Assembly (NCBI GenBank): GCA_003213495.1
Contig: QCMW01000001.1
Coordinates: forward strand, 434,001 to 498,000
From: SAR86 cluster bacterium AG-422-O05
GTDB lineage: Bacteria > Pseudomonadota > Gammaproteobacteria > Magnimaribacterales > D2472
DNA: 64,000 nt
Reading direction: 5' to 3'
Numbering within the stretch: the first letter of the stretch is position 1; every line of letters begins with the position of its first letter. The notes beneath the pieces were generated by a model. That model did no database searches, was not told the origin of the DNA, and saw nothing but the letters and a program-made list of their open reading frames with translations. The translations under genes were made by a program, and so were the position numbers. Below, one piece after another: positions 53,351-63,224 of this stretch.

Positions 53351-53871
53351 TGAATAGCCCAATAAATATCAGATAAAAAACTTTCAAGTAAATTTACTAA
53401 TATCAATATAAATATCGGTGAGAAATCTAATCCTCCTGCTGAAGGAATGTATTTTCGTATCGGTGATAATGTTTTATCTGACATTTCTTCAACTAATTGA
53501 AGAGCAGGGTTAGAGTTTTGGGGAGACACCCAACTTAAAATAACACCACCAATAACTGCATAAAAGATAATTCTAATGCCAGTGAGCAATGTTAGTACCA
53601 TTGCCATTCCGATCAGATTAAGAATTTCATGTTGGTCACCAACATATATATACATACCAGCAAGTTTTAAAATTATTGCCAACAAGAAAATATTTATTGT
53701 TTGATTAGGGAAAAGAAAGAGAATTCTAGAAATTGGTTTATATATTTTTATGCAGAAAGAAACGATTGGATTGTAGTAATTGATTTTTAAAAAACTAAAT
53801 AAAAAGAGCAATATAAAAAAATAATTTAATATGCCCAGCAATAAAGTAATAATTCCAAGACTAGTACTCAT
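53347..53871 (-). CDS. yggT: YggT-family membrane protein
   Basis: The 174-residue integral membrane protein has two YggT domains with the pattern I-x(2)-W-V-S-P (VILSWVSPQNSNPALQL) and the C-terminal LSPIRKYIPSAGGLDFSPIFILILVNLL. It is conserved in the pyrroline reductase-methionine gene block of gammaproteobacteria; function is linked loosely to osmotic or membrane processes. It overlaps proC by 11 bases. Confidence 0.88.
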   Translation of the reverse strand: MSTSLGIITLLLGILNYFFILLFLFSFLKINYYNPIVSFCIKIYKPISRILFLFPNQTINIFLLAIILKLAGMYIYVGDQHEILNLIGMAMVLTLLTGIRIIFYAVIGGVILSWVSPQNSNPALQLVEEMSDKTLSPIRKYIPSAGGLDFSPIFILILVNLLESFLSDIYWAIQ

Positions 53872-54649
53872 TTGATATTTCTCCAGATCTTTTTATTGCA
53901 GCTTTTAGACCTTTCTCGAAAACCTTATTTAACTTATTTTCTTTAAAAGATTTTAAACCTGCTTCTGTAGTTCCTTTCTTTGAAGCAACTGCAGAGATTA
54001 GTTTATCTAAATCTTTATCATTTTCTACAGATGCTCCAACACCTTTCATTAAATTTACAATAATCTCATTTACCTTTTCTTTATTTCCATCACAAAGCTC
54101 AAGAAGTTTTTTTTCATAGGATTTTAATAAATAGAAAAAATATGCCGGACCACTTCCTATCATTCCAGTAAATGTGTCAATTTTCTTTTCTTCCTTAAGA
54201 GTAATTACTATTCCAACCTTTTCAAATAATTTTATTACTCTAGATAAATCTTTTTGTTTGAATGAAGAGTTATATATTGCGGTAATACCTAAGCCAAATT
54301 TAGATGATGTATTTGGCATCGCTCTCATAATTTTAATATTTTTTCCAAAGCTTTTATATCTTTTAGTTTTTAAACCTGCTACAAGGCTCACAATTTTTGG
54401 TTTTGTATCTTCATTTAGAATTGTTTGAAATGCAGAAGTCGCATCTTTTGGTTTTACTGCCAAAATATAAAGATCAATTTTATTTTTTGCATCAGCAAGC
54501 TTTTTGATGCCAAGTTTTTTTAATACCTTTTGATTATTATCATTTCTATCGACGAAGAAGATATTTTTTGGACTATAACCCGAGTTTATTAATCCTTTTA
54601 TAATTGACTGGGAAATATTACCACCACCAAAAAAAGCTAAATTTTTCAT
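53861..54649 (-). CDS. proC: Pyrroline-5-carboxylate reductase ProC
   Basis: The 262-residue protein has the Rossmann motif LAFFGGGNISQSIIKGLI near 3-20, RAMPNTSSKFGLGITAIY near 109, and the C-terminal signature MIGSGPAYFFYLLKSYE and SKKGTTEAGLKSFKEN. It makes proline from pyrroline-5-carboxylate using NADPH. It overlaps yggS by four bases (ATGA). Confidence 0.92.
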   Translation of the reverse strand: MKNLAFFGGGNISQSIIKGLINSGYSPKNIFFVDRNDNNQKVLKKLGIKKLADAKNKIDLYILAVKPKDATSAFQTILNEDTKPKIVSLVAGLKTKRYKSFGKNIKIMRAMPNTSSKFGLGITAIYNSSFKQKDLSRVIKLFEKVGIVITLKEEKKIDTFTGMIGSGPAYFFYLLKSYEKKLLELCDGNKEKVNEIIVNLMKGVGASVENDKDLDKLISAVASKKGTTEAGLKSFKENKLNKVFEKGLKAAIKRSGEISNEY

Positions 54650-55332
54650 AGTCTTTTTCCGAAAATAGACTCACCAATTCTTAACATTGTCGAACCATGC
54701 GCTATTGCTTCTTCAAAATCTGATGTGGTCCCAAGTGAAATAGCATTTGCATCACCATTTATAGACTGGAGTTTCAAACTTAATTCTTTTACTAAACTCA
54801 TAGCTCTTTTACGCTCAACCAAATCACTGTTCAGCCTTGGAAGAGCCATTAAGCCTTTCAAATTAATATTTCTCATTGATTCTACTAGCTTTCCAATTTC
54901 AATTAAATCCTCAGGATCACAACCATTTTTTGTATCTTCATTTGAAATATTTACTTGAATAAATGCATTCATAATCTTGTCAATACTCTCACATTCAGAA
55001 TTAAGTTTTTTGATAACCTTTTCTCTATCAAGTGTATGCACCCAATGAGCATGTTGAGCAATAATTTTAATTTTGTTAGTTTGGATAGGTCCTATGAAAT
55101 GCCAAACTATTTTGTCAGAATTGATTGTTTCAGATTTTTCTTTCATTTCTTGAGCATAATTTTCACCAAAATTTTTAACTCCACAATCTAAGGCAAACTC
55201 AATCAACTCATTATTTTTTCTTTTTGAAACGGCAACTAAAGTTATGTCATGGATATTTCTATTACTCGCAGCACAAGCACTATTTATACGATTGTTTATA
55301 ACATCGATATTTGTATTTATTTCTGTTCGCAT
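54646..55332 (-). CDS. yggS: PLP homeostasis protein YggS (YBL036C family)
   Basis: The 228-residue protein has the PLP-lysine motif TLVAVSKRKNNELI near 31, KNFGENYAQEM near 51, VWHFIGPIQTNKI near 75, LKGLMALPR near 153 and STMLRIGESIFGKR at the C-terminus. It binds pyridoxal phosphate and balances vitamin B6 pools. Start is ATG 55332, inside the end of the SPOR-domain gene. Confidence 0.92.
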   Translation of the reverse strand: MRTEINTNIDVINNRINSACAASNRNIHDITLVAVSKRKNNELIEFALDCGVKNFGENYAQEMKEKSETINSDKIVWHFIGPIQTNKIKIIAQHAHWVHTLDREKVIKKLNSECESIDKIMNAFIQVNISNEDTKNGCDPEDLIEIGKLVESMRNINLKGLMALPRLNSDLVERKRAMSLVKELSLKLQSINGDANAISLGTTSDFEEAIAHGSTMLRIGESIFGKRL

Positions 55333-55847
55333 CTTGTTCTTAAAGTTGGTTCAAAGCCTTCAATGGTAATCTTTTCTTTAGCATTGTTAGCTGCAGATTT
55401 ATTTTTATAAGGTCCCGATATAACACTATTTAAAAGCTTACCTGGTTGTAGGCTACTGTAAACTTCAGTTATAGAGATATTAGGTATTTGATTTGAAAGC
55501 ATGCTTTCCGCTTCGATTGCATATTTTTTATTACCATAAGCTCCTATCTGCACAAAATACTCACATTCAAGTGAATCTATTTCTTCAGTAACTTCAATCA
55601 AAACAGGATTTTCAAGTAAAGATGTAGTGAAGTTTATTGCAATTGAATTAGAAACGTCCTCTCTTTTTATAGATTCAACATCAGTTTTTAAATAAAAAAG
55701 TGCAATAGAAAGCATCACAATACTAATCATAAGCACTGCGGTAATCGTTTTTGTTGAGATTGTTCTCTGAGAAGATCTATTTAAAGTAAAAATTGATTTA
55801 TTTTTTCTTTGTTTTTTTTTCTTATTTTTACCAGCAAAATCTTTCAT
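55317..55847 (-). CDS. SPOR-domain cell-division-type membrane protein
   Basis: The 176-residue protein has a basic N-terminus (KKKKQRKNK), one membrane helix (ITAVLMISIVMLSIALFYL, residues ~34-52) and a C-terminal SPOR domain (CEYFVQIGAYGNKKYAIEAE...). SPOR domains bind denuded peptidoglycan at division sites, as in FtsN. Its position directly after argS matches gammaproteobacterial FtsN-like genes, but it is shorter than FtsN. It overlaps yggS by 16 bases. Confidence 0.85.
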   Translation of the reverse strand: MKDFAGKNKKKKQRKNKSIFTLNRSSQRTISTKTITAVLMISIVMLSIALFYLKTDVESIKREDVSNSIAINFTTSLLENPVLIEVTEEIDSLECEYFVQIGAYGNKKYAIEAESMLSNQIPNISITEVYSSLQPGKLLNSVISGPYKNKSAANNAKEKITIEGFEPTLRTRCEQK

Positions 55848-55851
55848 GTCA

Positions 55852-57615
55852 TTACATTTTTTTGATTGGTGTGATTCCCAAAAGATTTAAACCATTTGAA
55901 ATAACAATTCCTACCGAAGACAAGCAAAAAATTATTGCCTCAATATTATCATTTGATTCAGATAAAACATGATTATCATTGTAATAACTGTGAAATAGTT
56001 GAGATAAATCTCTCAAATAAAAAATAATTAAATGTGGTTGTAATGTGTTTGAAGCTTTAGTTACCACATCGGGGTACTTTGATATTTCATGAATTAATTC
56101 ATCGCACTGATTGTAGGAATTTTTTTCAATACTAGAAAGATTTAGATTTTTAATGCCCGCATTTTTATTGTATTTATCTAATAGCGAACAAATTCTGGCG
56201 TGAGCGTATTGGATGTAATAAAAAATATTTTCTTTATTATCTGATTGCGCAAGGTCTAAATCAAAATCTAAATGTTGATCCGCTTGTTTTGAAAGATAAT
56301 AAAATCTTGATGCATCTGATCCAATTTCATCAATCAAATTTCCTAGTGTGAAAAAATCTCCTGACCTTGTAGACATTTTAACCTTTTTGCCATTTTTATA
56401 GAGATTTGCAAATTGTACCAACTTAACAATCATTTTTTCTTTTTTAGAACCCAATGCTTCTATTGAGGCCTCAATTCTTTTTATATATCCATGATGATCT
56501 GCTCCCCAAACGTTTATAAGCGTATCAAAACCTCTATCAACTTTATCTTTATGATATGCAACATCTGAGGCAAAGTATGTAGGCCTTCCATCGTCCCTAA
56601 CCAAGACTCTGTGTTTATCATCTCCGCTTGATTCAGTATTTAACCAAATTGCATTATCTTTTTCGTATGCATGGCCATCTTTCTTAAGCTTATTTATTGA
56701 CGATGAAATAATTGATGAATTTTCATTAATATTTCCCAAGGATGATTCTCTGAACCAGTTGTTAAATGACACATTAAATTTTTTTAAGTCATTCTCTATT
56801 GAGTAGACAATCTCATTCACAGAAAGTTTTTTTACTGAATCCCAAAAATCAATATTTAGGTTTTTAAGACTTAATATTACTGCATCAATTTCTTTTTCAT
56901 CATCAACTTTTGAATCCAAGAAAGATTTTTGAACATTTAAAACTGAGTCAAGATTTTGATAAGTTACTTTTGCTTTTTCTTCAAATTTTTTACTGATTTC
57001 ATTTATATATTCACCCTTATATGCATTTTCTGGGAAATAATCTCCAATCTCTTTAGAGATACTTTTTAAGATTACACTTGCCGTAAGGATATCAATTTGT
57101 CTTCCAGCATCATTGATATAGTATTCTTTTTGAACATCGTAACCTGTAGCTTTTAAAATTCTGCCAATTGCATCTCCATAAGCAGCGCCTCTACCATGAC
57201 CAACATGCAAAGGTCCTGTAGGGTTTGCAGAGACAAACTCGATTTGTATTTTTTTTCCATTGCCAATATTAGATTCACCATACTTTTCTTTATTATCATT
57301 AATGGAGTTAATTATTGATACGAAATCTTCTCTACGCAGAGTTATATTAATAAAGCCTGGACCTGCTGTTTCAACTGTTTCAAACAAATTTAATAGATTT
57401 AGTTTTTCAACTAATTTTGAGGCGAGCTCAATTGGATTTAATTTTAAGTTACTGGCAGCAACCATACAAACATTAGTTGTGATATGACCATTCTTAAGGG
57501 TTTCTGTTATTGATATAGAGTATTTTTTGATTATTTTATTAATCTCTTCTTTGTTTGTATGGTCGGCCAAAGACAGCAAGAATGAATTAATTTCTTTGTC
57601 AATATTTACAATCAA
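55852..57615 (-). CDS. argS: Arginyl-tRNA synthetase ArgS
   Basis: The 587-residue class I synthetase has NPTGPLHVGHGRGAAYGDAIGR near 130 (HIGH motif as HVGH), WGADHHGYIKR near 369, and KMSTRSGDFFTLGNL near 423 (KMSK-type loop). A C-terminal anticodon-binding domain (~470-587) is present. It starts at TTG 57615, overlapping the efp TGA (TTGA); no earlier ATG is available. Confidence 0.93.
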   Translation of the reverse strand: MIVNIDKEINSFLLSLADHTNKEEINKIIKKYSISITETLKNGHITTNVCMVAASNLKLNPIELASKLVEKLNLLNLFETVETAGPGFINITLRREDFVSIINSINDNKEKYGESNIGNGKKIQIEFVSANPTGPLHVGHGRGAAYGDAIGRILKATGYDVQKEYYINDAGRQIDILTASVILKSISKEIGDYFPENAYKGEYINEISKKFEEKAKVTYQNLDSVLNVQKSFLDSKVDDEKEIDAVILSLKNLNIDFWDSVKKLSVNEIVYSIENDLKKFNVSFNNWFRESSLGNINENSSIISSSINKLKKDGHAYEKDNAIWLNTESSGDDKHRVLVRDDGRPTYFASDVAYHKDKVDRGFDTLINVWGADHHGYIKRIEASIEALGSKKEKMIVKLVQFANLYKNGKKVKMSTRSGDFFTLGNLIDEIGSDASRFYYLSKQADQHLDFDLDLAQSDNKENIFYYIQYAHARICSLLDKYNKNAGIKNLNLSSIEKNSYNQCDELIHEISKYPDVVTKASNTLQPHLIIFYLRDLSQLFHSYYNDNHVLSESNDNIEAIIFCLSSVGIVISNGLNLLGITPIKKM

Positions 57616-58178
57616 GACTTAGATCTCCCAATATAGCTCAAATCTCTTGTATCAACTTTAATAGTTTCACTCTCATTTACAAACAGCGGAACCTGAACTT
57701 CAACACCAGTTTCTAATATTGCTTTTTTAGTTGCACCTGAAACAGTATCTCCTTTTACGCCTGGCTCTGCTGACGTTATTTTTAGTTCAACTATAACAGG
57801 AGCATTCACCTCAATAGCATCTCCATTCCATAAGACTATTTCACAAACTTCTTGGCCTATAAGCCATTTCTTTGTATCACCAATTTGAGCAGAATTTATT
57901 TCAATTTGTTCATAGGTACTAGTATCCATAAAATGCCAAGATTCACCATCTTGATATAAAAATTCCATTTCTTTATGAATAACATCTGCAGCTTCAACAG
58001 TTTCTCCAGATTTAAAAGTTTTATCATTCGTATTACCAGTTAGCAGATTTTTATATTTTATTCTCATCACAGCTTGACCTTTTCCTGGCTTATGAAATTC
58101 ATGACTAACTATTGAGCAGGGTGCATTATCTATTATTAATTTTGTACCGTTCTTAAATTGGTTTGTTGAAATTTTCAT
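57612..58178 (-). CDS. efp: Elongation factor P
   Basis: The 188-residue protein starts at ATG 58178, giving KISTNQFKNGTKL. The conserved Lys loop is in HKPGKGQAVMRIKYKN (Lys near position 34 in GKGQ), the site of beta-lysylation in many gammaproteobacteria. KV-K-E-(I/L) domain and the C-terminal VPLFVNESETIKVDTRDLSYIGR are typical. It relieves ribosome stalling at polyproline. It overlaps argS by four bases. Confidence 0.93.
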   Translation of the reverse strand: MKISTNQFKNGTKLIIDNAPCSIVSHEFHKPGKGQAVMRIKYKNLLTGNTNDKTFKSGETVEAADVIHKEMEFLYQDGESWHFMDTSTYEQIEINSAQIGDTKKWLIGQEVCEIVLWNGDAIEVNAPVIVELKITSAEPGVKGDTVSGATKKAILETGVEVQVPLFVNESETIKVDTRDLSYIGRSKS

Positions 58179-58220
58179 ATTCAATTTTTTTTATGTTATT
58201 TTAATATCGAGGTATAACAA

Positions 58221-60035
58221 ATGAAAAAATATTTAAGCATTTATTTAATAGTACTTATTGTAGCTTCTTGTGTTCCTGGTAGCGAACAAATAGATAGAAA
58301 TAAAGAATTAGAAGATTTTTTAAATAATATTGAAGAAGAAAATAAAAAAGATGGCCCAATAATTTATTCAGCCTCATGGATAAGTTCAAATTTCATTACA
58401 TACGATTCTCAGAAGGTCATTACTGATTATGGAACAAGATATACGTTAAAGTCATTAGAAAGATCTAGAGAAGCCTCTGCTTATGATGACTTATCTACAT
58501 CCACTGAGAATAGGAGAATGCTAAATATTTTAAAGAGTTCTTTTGTAATGCCACCTCCTCTTAATAAAGAACTTGCATCAGAACTTTCTTCAATTACAAC
58601 TAGTTTAGAGGCAATGTATGGAAGTGGAGAACATTGTTATGAGGATGGAAGTTGCTACGATTTAGAAGCATTTGAATCAATCATTGATAATTCCAGAAAT
58701 CCTGAAGAATTGCTTAAAGCATGGCATGGATGGCATGAGATAGGTAAACCTATGAAACCAATGTATATGAGAATGGTGGATATAGGTAATCAGGGAGCTA
58801 GAGATCTAGGTTATCAAGGACTGAGTGATTTATGGTTTAGTAAGTATGACATGCCTGCTGATGACTTTTTGAATGAAACTGATAGGGTTTGGGAAGAGGT
58901 AAAACCTTTATATGATGCCCTTCATTGTCATGTCAGAGCAAAATTAAACGAACATTATGGGGATGATGTAGTTCCTGAATCAGGACCACTACCTGTTCAT
59001 TTATTAGGTAATATGTGGGGACAGTCGTGGTCTAATATTTATGATTTAGTTTATACAGAAGAATCTCAGCAAAATTCAGTTGATGTTACAAAGATAATTG
59101 AAGAAAAGGGATTGAATGAAACTGAGATGGTCGAATATGCTGAAGACTTCTTTTTATCCATTGGTTTTGAGCCATTGCCGGATACTTTCTGGGAAAGGTC
59201 ATTATTTGTAAAGCCTAGAGATAGATCTGTTGTTTGTCATGCATCTGCATGGAATTTAGATCCTGCAAATAATGACCTGAGAATTAAAATGTGTATTCAA
59301 AAAAATGAAGAGGATTTTGTAACTATTCATCATGAGCTGGGACATATTTTTTATTATCAAGCATATAATCACTTACCTACTTTATTTCAGGGTGGAGCTA
59401 ATGATGGTTTTCATGAAGCATTTGGTGACCTTTTGACTTTATCCATAACTCCAGATTATTTAACACAAATAGATTTTATTTCTGAAAAAGAAGCGTCATT
59501 AGCTAAAGAAGATCCGATAGGACTATTAATGAAGCAAGCTCTTGATGGTGTTGTTGTTGTTCCTTGGGCCTTAATGTTGGATAAATGGAGATCAGGAGTC
59601 TTCAATGGAGAAATAGATGAAACGAACCTGAATTCATCATGGTGGAGACTAAGAGAATATTATCAGGGTATTAGTACGAGCACTGAAAGATCCGAAGAAT
59701 ATTTTGATCCTGGCGCAAAGTACCATATTCCTGGAAATACTCCCTACACAAGATATTATCTTGCTAGAATAATGCAGTATCAGTTTCATGAAGCTTTATG
59801 TAATGAAATTGAGTTTGATGGTTTATTACATGAGTGTTCAATATACGGAAGTAAAAAAGCAGGTGATAAGATAATATCTACAATGGCTTTGGGAGAAAGT
59901 CTTCCATGGCAAGACGCTTTTGAAAATTTAACCAGCACAAGACAATTGAGTGGAAAATCAATTTTAAATTATTATGCTCCTTTAAAAGATTGGCTCGACG
60001 AACAAAATAAAAATAGAACCTGTGGGTGGAATTAA
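58221..60035 (+). CDS. M2-family peptidyl-dipeptidase (ACE-like) lipoprotein
   Basis: The 604-residue protein has a lipobox signal (IVASCVPG, Cys17). The gluzincin site reads H371-ELG-H375 inside TIHHELGHIFYY, with the third ligand E399 in FHEAFGD. Length and the GANDGFHEAFGDLL block match the M2 family (angiotensin-converting enzyme homologues), which removes C-terminal dipeptides. It probably acts in the periplasm on imported peptides. A GAGG site precedes the ATG. The DUF1295 gene follows by two bases. Confidence 0.92.
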   Translation: MKKYLSIYLIVLIVASCVPGSEQIDRNKELEDFLNNIEEENKKDGPIIYSASWISSNFITYDSQKVITDYGTRYTLKSLERSREASAYDDLSTSTENRRMLNILKSSFVMPPPLNKELASELSSITTSLEAMYGSGEHCYEDGSCYDLEAFESIIDNSRNPEELLKAWHGWHEIGKPMKPMYMRMVDIGNQGARDLGYQGLSDLWFSKYDMPADDFLNETDRVWEEVKPLYDALHCHVRAKLNEHYGDDVVPESGPLPVHLLGNMWGQSWSNIYDLVYTEESQQNSVDVTKIIEEKGLNETEMVEYAEDFFLSIGFEPLPDTFWERSLFVKPRDRSVVCHASAWNLDPANNDLRIKMCIQKNEEDFVTIHHELGHIFYYQAYNHLPTLFQGGANDGFHEAFGDLLTLSITPDYLTQIDFISEKEASLAKEDPIGLLMKQALDGVVVVPWALMLDKWRSGVFNGEIDETNLNSSWWRLREYYQGISTSTERSEEYFDPGAKYHIPGNTPYTRYYLARIMQYQFHEALCNEIEFDGLLHECSIYGSKKAGDKIISTMALGESLPWQDAFENLTSTRQLSGKSILNYYAPLKDWLDEQNKNRTCGWN

Positions 60036-60037
60036 AA

Positions 60038-60910
60038 ATGAAATCAATGATTAATATTCTTATAGCGGCATTTGCATTTGTAACAGCATTTGGGATTGCA
60101 ATCTTAACTGGTAACAATCTAGTAAAACATGCTGTTTTATTAGCGTTTGTTATCAATTGGATAGCTTATGTTCCTGCTTATTTATTACAGACTGAAAAGT
60201 TCTATGACTTAACTGGAACCATAACTTATTTAGCTGTTATTTGGACGACCTATGTTCTATCGAGTTCAAAGCTTTCATCAATACCAGTAGGGAATTTAAT
60301 TCTTGTTTTATTAATTTCATTTTGGGCGGCAAGATTAGGAAGTTTCTTATTTATGAGAATTCACAAAGATGGGGAAGATAAAAGATTTAGAACAATAAAA
60401 ACATCAGCATCACAATTTTTTATGACTTGGACGCTCCAAGGTCTATGGGTTTCAATGTGTTCGATGTGCGCAATTGCTGCAATTGCCGGCGTAGGCATAA
60501 TAATTAATGTAATCTCAATAATTGGAATAGTAATATTTTTGCTAGGCTTTGTAATCGAAATTATTGCCGATCAACAGAAATCACAGTTTAGGTCAATATC
60601 AGAAAATAAAGACAGATTCATAACTTCTGGTTTATGGTCAAAATCAAGGCATCCTAATTATTTTGGTGAAATTCTTTTATGGTTCGGTGTAGCTATAATT
60701 TCCTTACCAGCTTTATTGACAGCTGTAAGAACTGGCGAATATTTGCCAATAGTATTCATAACCTTAATCTCACCCTTATTTACTTATTTACTTTTAGTTT
60801 ATGTAAGTGGTGTAAGAATGCTAGAAGCTAGAGGCGATATTAAGTGGGGCAATCTTGAGGCTTATAAAAAATATAAAGAAGAAACACCAATGCTATTTCC
60901 TAAATTTTAA
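60038..60910 (+). CDS. DUF1295 membrane protein (steroid/isoprenylcysteine-reductase-like)
   Basis: I take ATG 60038, after a GGTGGA site, in preference to GTG 60026. The protein has about seven membrane helices and the DUF1295 C-terminal block QKSQFRSISENKDRF, LWSKSRHPNYFGEILLWFGV (residues ~195-215), seen in SRD5A/ICMT-like enzymes. Members reduce or methylate lipid or steroid-like molecules, and the substrate is unknown. Confidence 0.85.
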   Translation: MKSMINILIAAFAFVTAFGIAILTGNNLVKHAVLLAFVINWIAYVPAYLLQTEKFYDLTGTITYLAVIWTTYVLSSSKLSSIPVGNLILVLLISFWAARLGSFLFMRIHKDGEDKRFRTIKTSASQFFMTWTLQGLWVSMCSMCAIAAIAGVGIIINVISIIGIVIFLLGFVIEIIADQQKSQFRSISENKDRFITSGLWSKSRHPNYFGEILLWFGVAIISLPALLTAVRTGEYLPIVFITLISPLFTYLLLVYVSGVRMLEARGDIKWGNLEAYKKYKEETPMLFPKF

Positions 60911-61056
60911 ATGATTCACCTATAACAAGAAAAAATATACAATATAGATATATAAAAGTTTGTTAATATGAGTTTTTTCTGTTCATAAAAAAGTATAAAA
61001 AAATTTTATTTATTAAGCGCAGACTGTTAACATTATCAGACTTTAGGGAGTACATA
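60911..61056 (+). promoter_or_regulatory. 146-base leader of the TonB-type operon
   Basis: No gene is visible in this gap. A TATAAA box occurs at 60994-60999, and TTGTTA (60960-60965) with an 18-base spacer leads to CATAAA (60984-60989); neither is strong. A GGGAG site lies 10 bases before the ATG at 61057. The operon that follows probably starts here. Confidence 0.3.
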
Positions 61057-61824
61057 ATGCTTATATTATTGAAGAAAATATCTTTACCAATAATTTTCGC
61101 CTTCAGTATTTTAGTTTCGGCGAACGATATGAATGTTGAGGTGAACATGGAAAATGTTCTAGAGGTTGGTAGAGAAAATCAAACACTTTCTGCATCTTCG
61201 CAAGATAAAATTGATCAGACAGAAAGACAAACAGACAAAATAGTTAACGAATACAAAGTTGTTTCTAAGCAAGTTGAAGGTCTGAAACTTTATAACGCTC
61301 AAAAAAGGATTCAAATTCAAGCTCAGCTTGATCTTATGGATAAACTTGATGAGCAATTGGTTCAGGTGGTTGTTATGCAGCGACAGATACCTCCACTTGC
61401 ACAGAAAATGCTTGATACCTTGGAAAACTTTATTCAAATTGATACTCCTTTTAGACAAGAAGAAAGAAGAGGAAGAGTTGATTTAGTGCGGTCATCTTTA
61501 GCAAAGCCAAAAGTCACAGCATCTGAGCAAGTTAGGCAAGTTCTGGAGGCATATAACATTGAAGCAGAATACGGCAGAAAAATTGATACTTATGAAGATA
61601 AACTTCAAGACGGCACTGTTGTGAATATTCTTGTTATTGGAAGAATTGGTATGTTCTATCAAACTAAAGACGAAAGAACGAGCGGCAGATGGAATAATGA
61701 AACTGGTGAGTGGGAAGAGCTTTCTTCAACCTATAGGAAACCTATTAGGGATGGAATAAGGATGGCTAAGAAGCTAGCACCTACAGATATGTTGTTAATG
61801 CCAGTTGTAAAGGGAGAGGCATAA
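61057..61824 (+). CDS. Exported DUF3450 protein (TonB-system accessory)
   Basis: A signal peptide (residues ~1-22) is followed by a long coiled coil (~residues 35-115, rich in Gln, Glu and Lys) and a compact end (EYGRKIDTYED, LVIGRIGMFYQTKDE). This is the DUF3450 pattern of periplasmic proteins found at the start of ExbB/ExbD/TonB clusters in marine gammaproteobacteria. The stop overlaps the next ATG (TAATG). Confidence 0.85.
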   Translation: MLILLKKISLPIIFAFSILVSANDMNVEVNMENVLEVGRENQTLSASSQDKIDQTERQTDKIVNEYKVVSKQVEGLKLYNAQKRIQIQAQLDLMDKLDEQLVQVVVMQRQIPPLAQKMLDTLENFIQIDTPFRQEERRGRVDLVRSSLAKPKVTASEQVRQVLEAYNIEAEYGRKIDTYEDKLQDGTVVNILVIGRIGMFYQTKDERTSGRWNNETGEWEELSSTYRKPIRDGIRMAKKLAPTDMLLMPVVKGEA

Positions 61825-63215
61825 TGAAGAATTTATTATCAATTATATTTGTTATATCTTTATCCCTTAGCGCAATAGTTACTGCACAAGAATCTGATAA
61901 TGCCGAAGCTCCAGAAGTATCTACAGTTCAAGAATTATTGATGTTAGTTAAAGAGGGTAAAACTAAGGAGCAAACAGAAAATTCAAAAAGAGAAGCTGAA
62001 TTTTTGGCAAATAAGAATAAACAAGCTGAAATTCTTGCTGCTGAAAAAAGAGAACTTGCAAGACAAGAAAGAATAGCTGATCAGCTAGAAGCTGAATACA
62101 AAAAGAATGAGGAAATCCTTAGGGTAAAAGAAGAGGCCTATCAAAAAGAGCTAGGCTCATTAGTAGAACTTTTTGGTCATCTTCAGAGCTCAGCTGGAGA
62201 GGCTGCTGTTCAATTTTCTGGATCTTTAACAAGTGCACAATTTGGAACTGAACGTGTTGATTTCTTAAACAATTTAACTTCTAAAATGTCAGAAACAACT
62301 GAATTACCTACAATTAGAGAAATTGAAGGTCTGTGGTTTGAATTACAAAGAGAAATGGCTGCTAGTGGTGAGGTTGTCTCTTTTGATACAACTGTTGTAG
62401 ATGTTGATGGAGAAACATCTACTTGTAATGTTACTAGAGTTGGACTTTTCAACGCTGTTTGTGATGGAAAATATCTTGAATATGTTGCTGCTACTGGACA
62501 ATATGCGTTTTTACCAAGGCAACCCGCTGGTAGATACACTAAAACTGCTAACAAGGTTGGTGACGCAGAGGTAGGTGAGCAGGTTAAATTTGGAATAGAT
62601 CCTACTGGACCTACAGGTGGAAGTTTATTAGCAAATTTAATACAGACACCTTCTTTAGCGGAGAGAGCTGCGCAAGGAAGAGAGGTTGGGTACGCAATTA
62701 TTTTTGTTGGTTTAATAGGTATAGGTTTGGCTTTTTGGAAATTATGGAGCCTATATGTGTTAGGTAAAGCTGTAAGAGCACAGGCTGGATCACAAACATT
62801 AGATGTTAGAAATCCACTAGGTAGAGTTCTTAAAGTAGGAGAGGAAAACTTCAAGAAAGATATAGATACTTTGGAGCTAAAGCTAGCTGAAGCAATTATG
62901 GCAGAGAGACCTTCTATTGAAAGAGGTATAGGTGCTGTTAGGATAATCTCAGTTGTAGCGCCTTTAGCAGGATTACTTGGTACTGTGACAGGTATGATCG
63001 TAACGTTCCAGATGATTACTTTGTATGGAACAGGAGATCCAAAACTGATGGCTGGTGGTATATCGCAAGCTCTTGTGACTACCGTATTAGGATTATTGGT
63101 TGCTATACCTACTACTCTTTTACATTCATTTACAGCATCATCTGCTAAAGGAATTATTAGTGTTTTAGAAGAACAAAGTACAGGAATTCTCGCTGAGAGA
63201 GCTGAGGGTAGTTAG
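61824..63215 (+). CDS. Long MotA/TolQ/ExbB-family protein with periplasmic coiled coil
   Basis: The 463-residue protein has a signal-like N-terminus (residues ~1-21), a coiled coil (~35-115), a beta-rich periplasmic region (~130-270), then three membrane helices with ExbB motifs: GYAIIFVGLIGIGLAFWKLWSLY near 290, and IISVVAPLAGLLGTVTGMIVTFQ near 372, followed by GGISQALVTTVLGLLVAIPT. It belongs with the shorter ExbB and ExbD downstream and energises outer-membrane transport. Its extra periplasmic part distinguishes it from classical ExbB. Confidence 0.88.
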   Translation: MKNLLSIIFVISLSLSAIVTAQESDNAEAPEVSTVQELLMLVKEGKTKEQTENSKREAEFLANKNKQAEILAAEKRELARQERIADQLEAEYKKNEEILRVKEEAYQKELGSLVELFGHLQSSAGEAAVQFSGSLTSAQFGTERVDFLNNLTSKMSETTELPTIREIEGLWFELQREMAASGEVVSFDTTVVDVDGETSTCNVTRVGLFNAVCDGKYLEYVAATGQYAFLPRQPAGRYTKTANKVGDAEVGEQVKFGIDPTGPTGGSLLANLIQTPSLAERAAQGREVGYAIIFVGLIGIGLAFWKLWSLYVLGKAVRAQAGSQTLDVRNPLGRVLKVGEENFKKDIDTLELKLAEAIMAERPSIERGIGAVRIISVVAPLAGLLGTVTGMIVTFQMITLYGTGDPKLMAGGISQALVTTVLGLLVAIPTTLLHSFTASSAKGIISVLEEQSTGILAERAEGS

Positions 63216-63224
63216 TAACTAATT

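Noticed and set aside
62210-62854. 214-residue reverse-strand frame across the long ExbB gene
   Set aside because: It is a shadow of the plus-strand coding sequence, with low-complexity Ser/Pro content and no family match.
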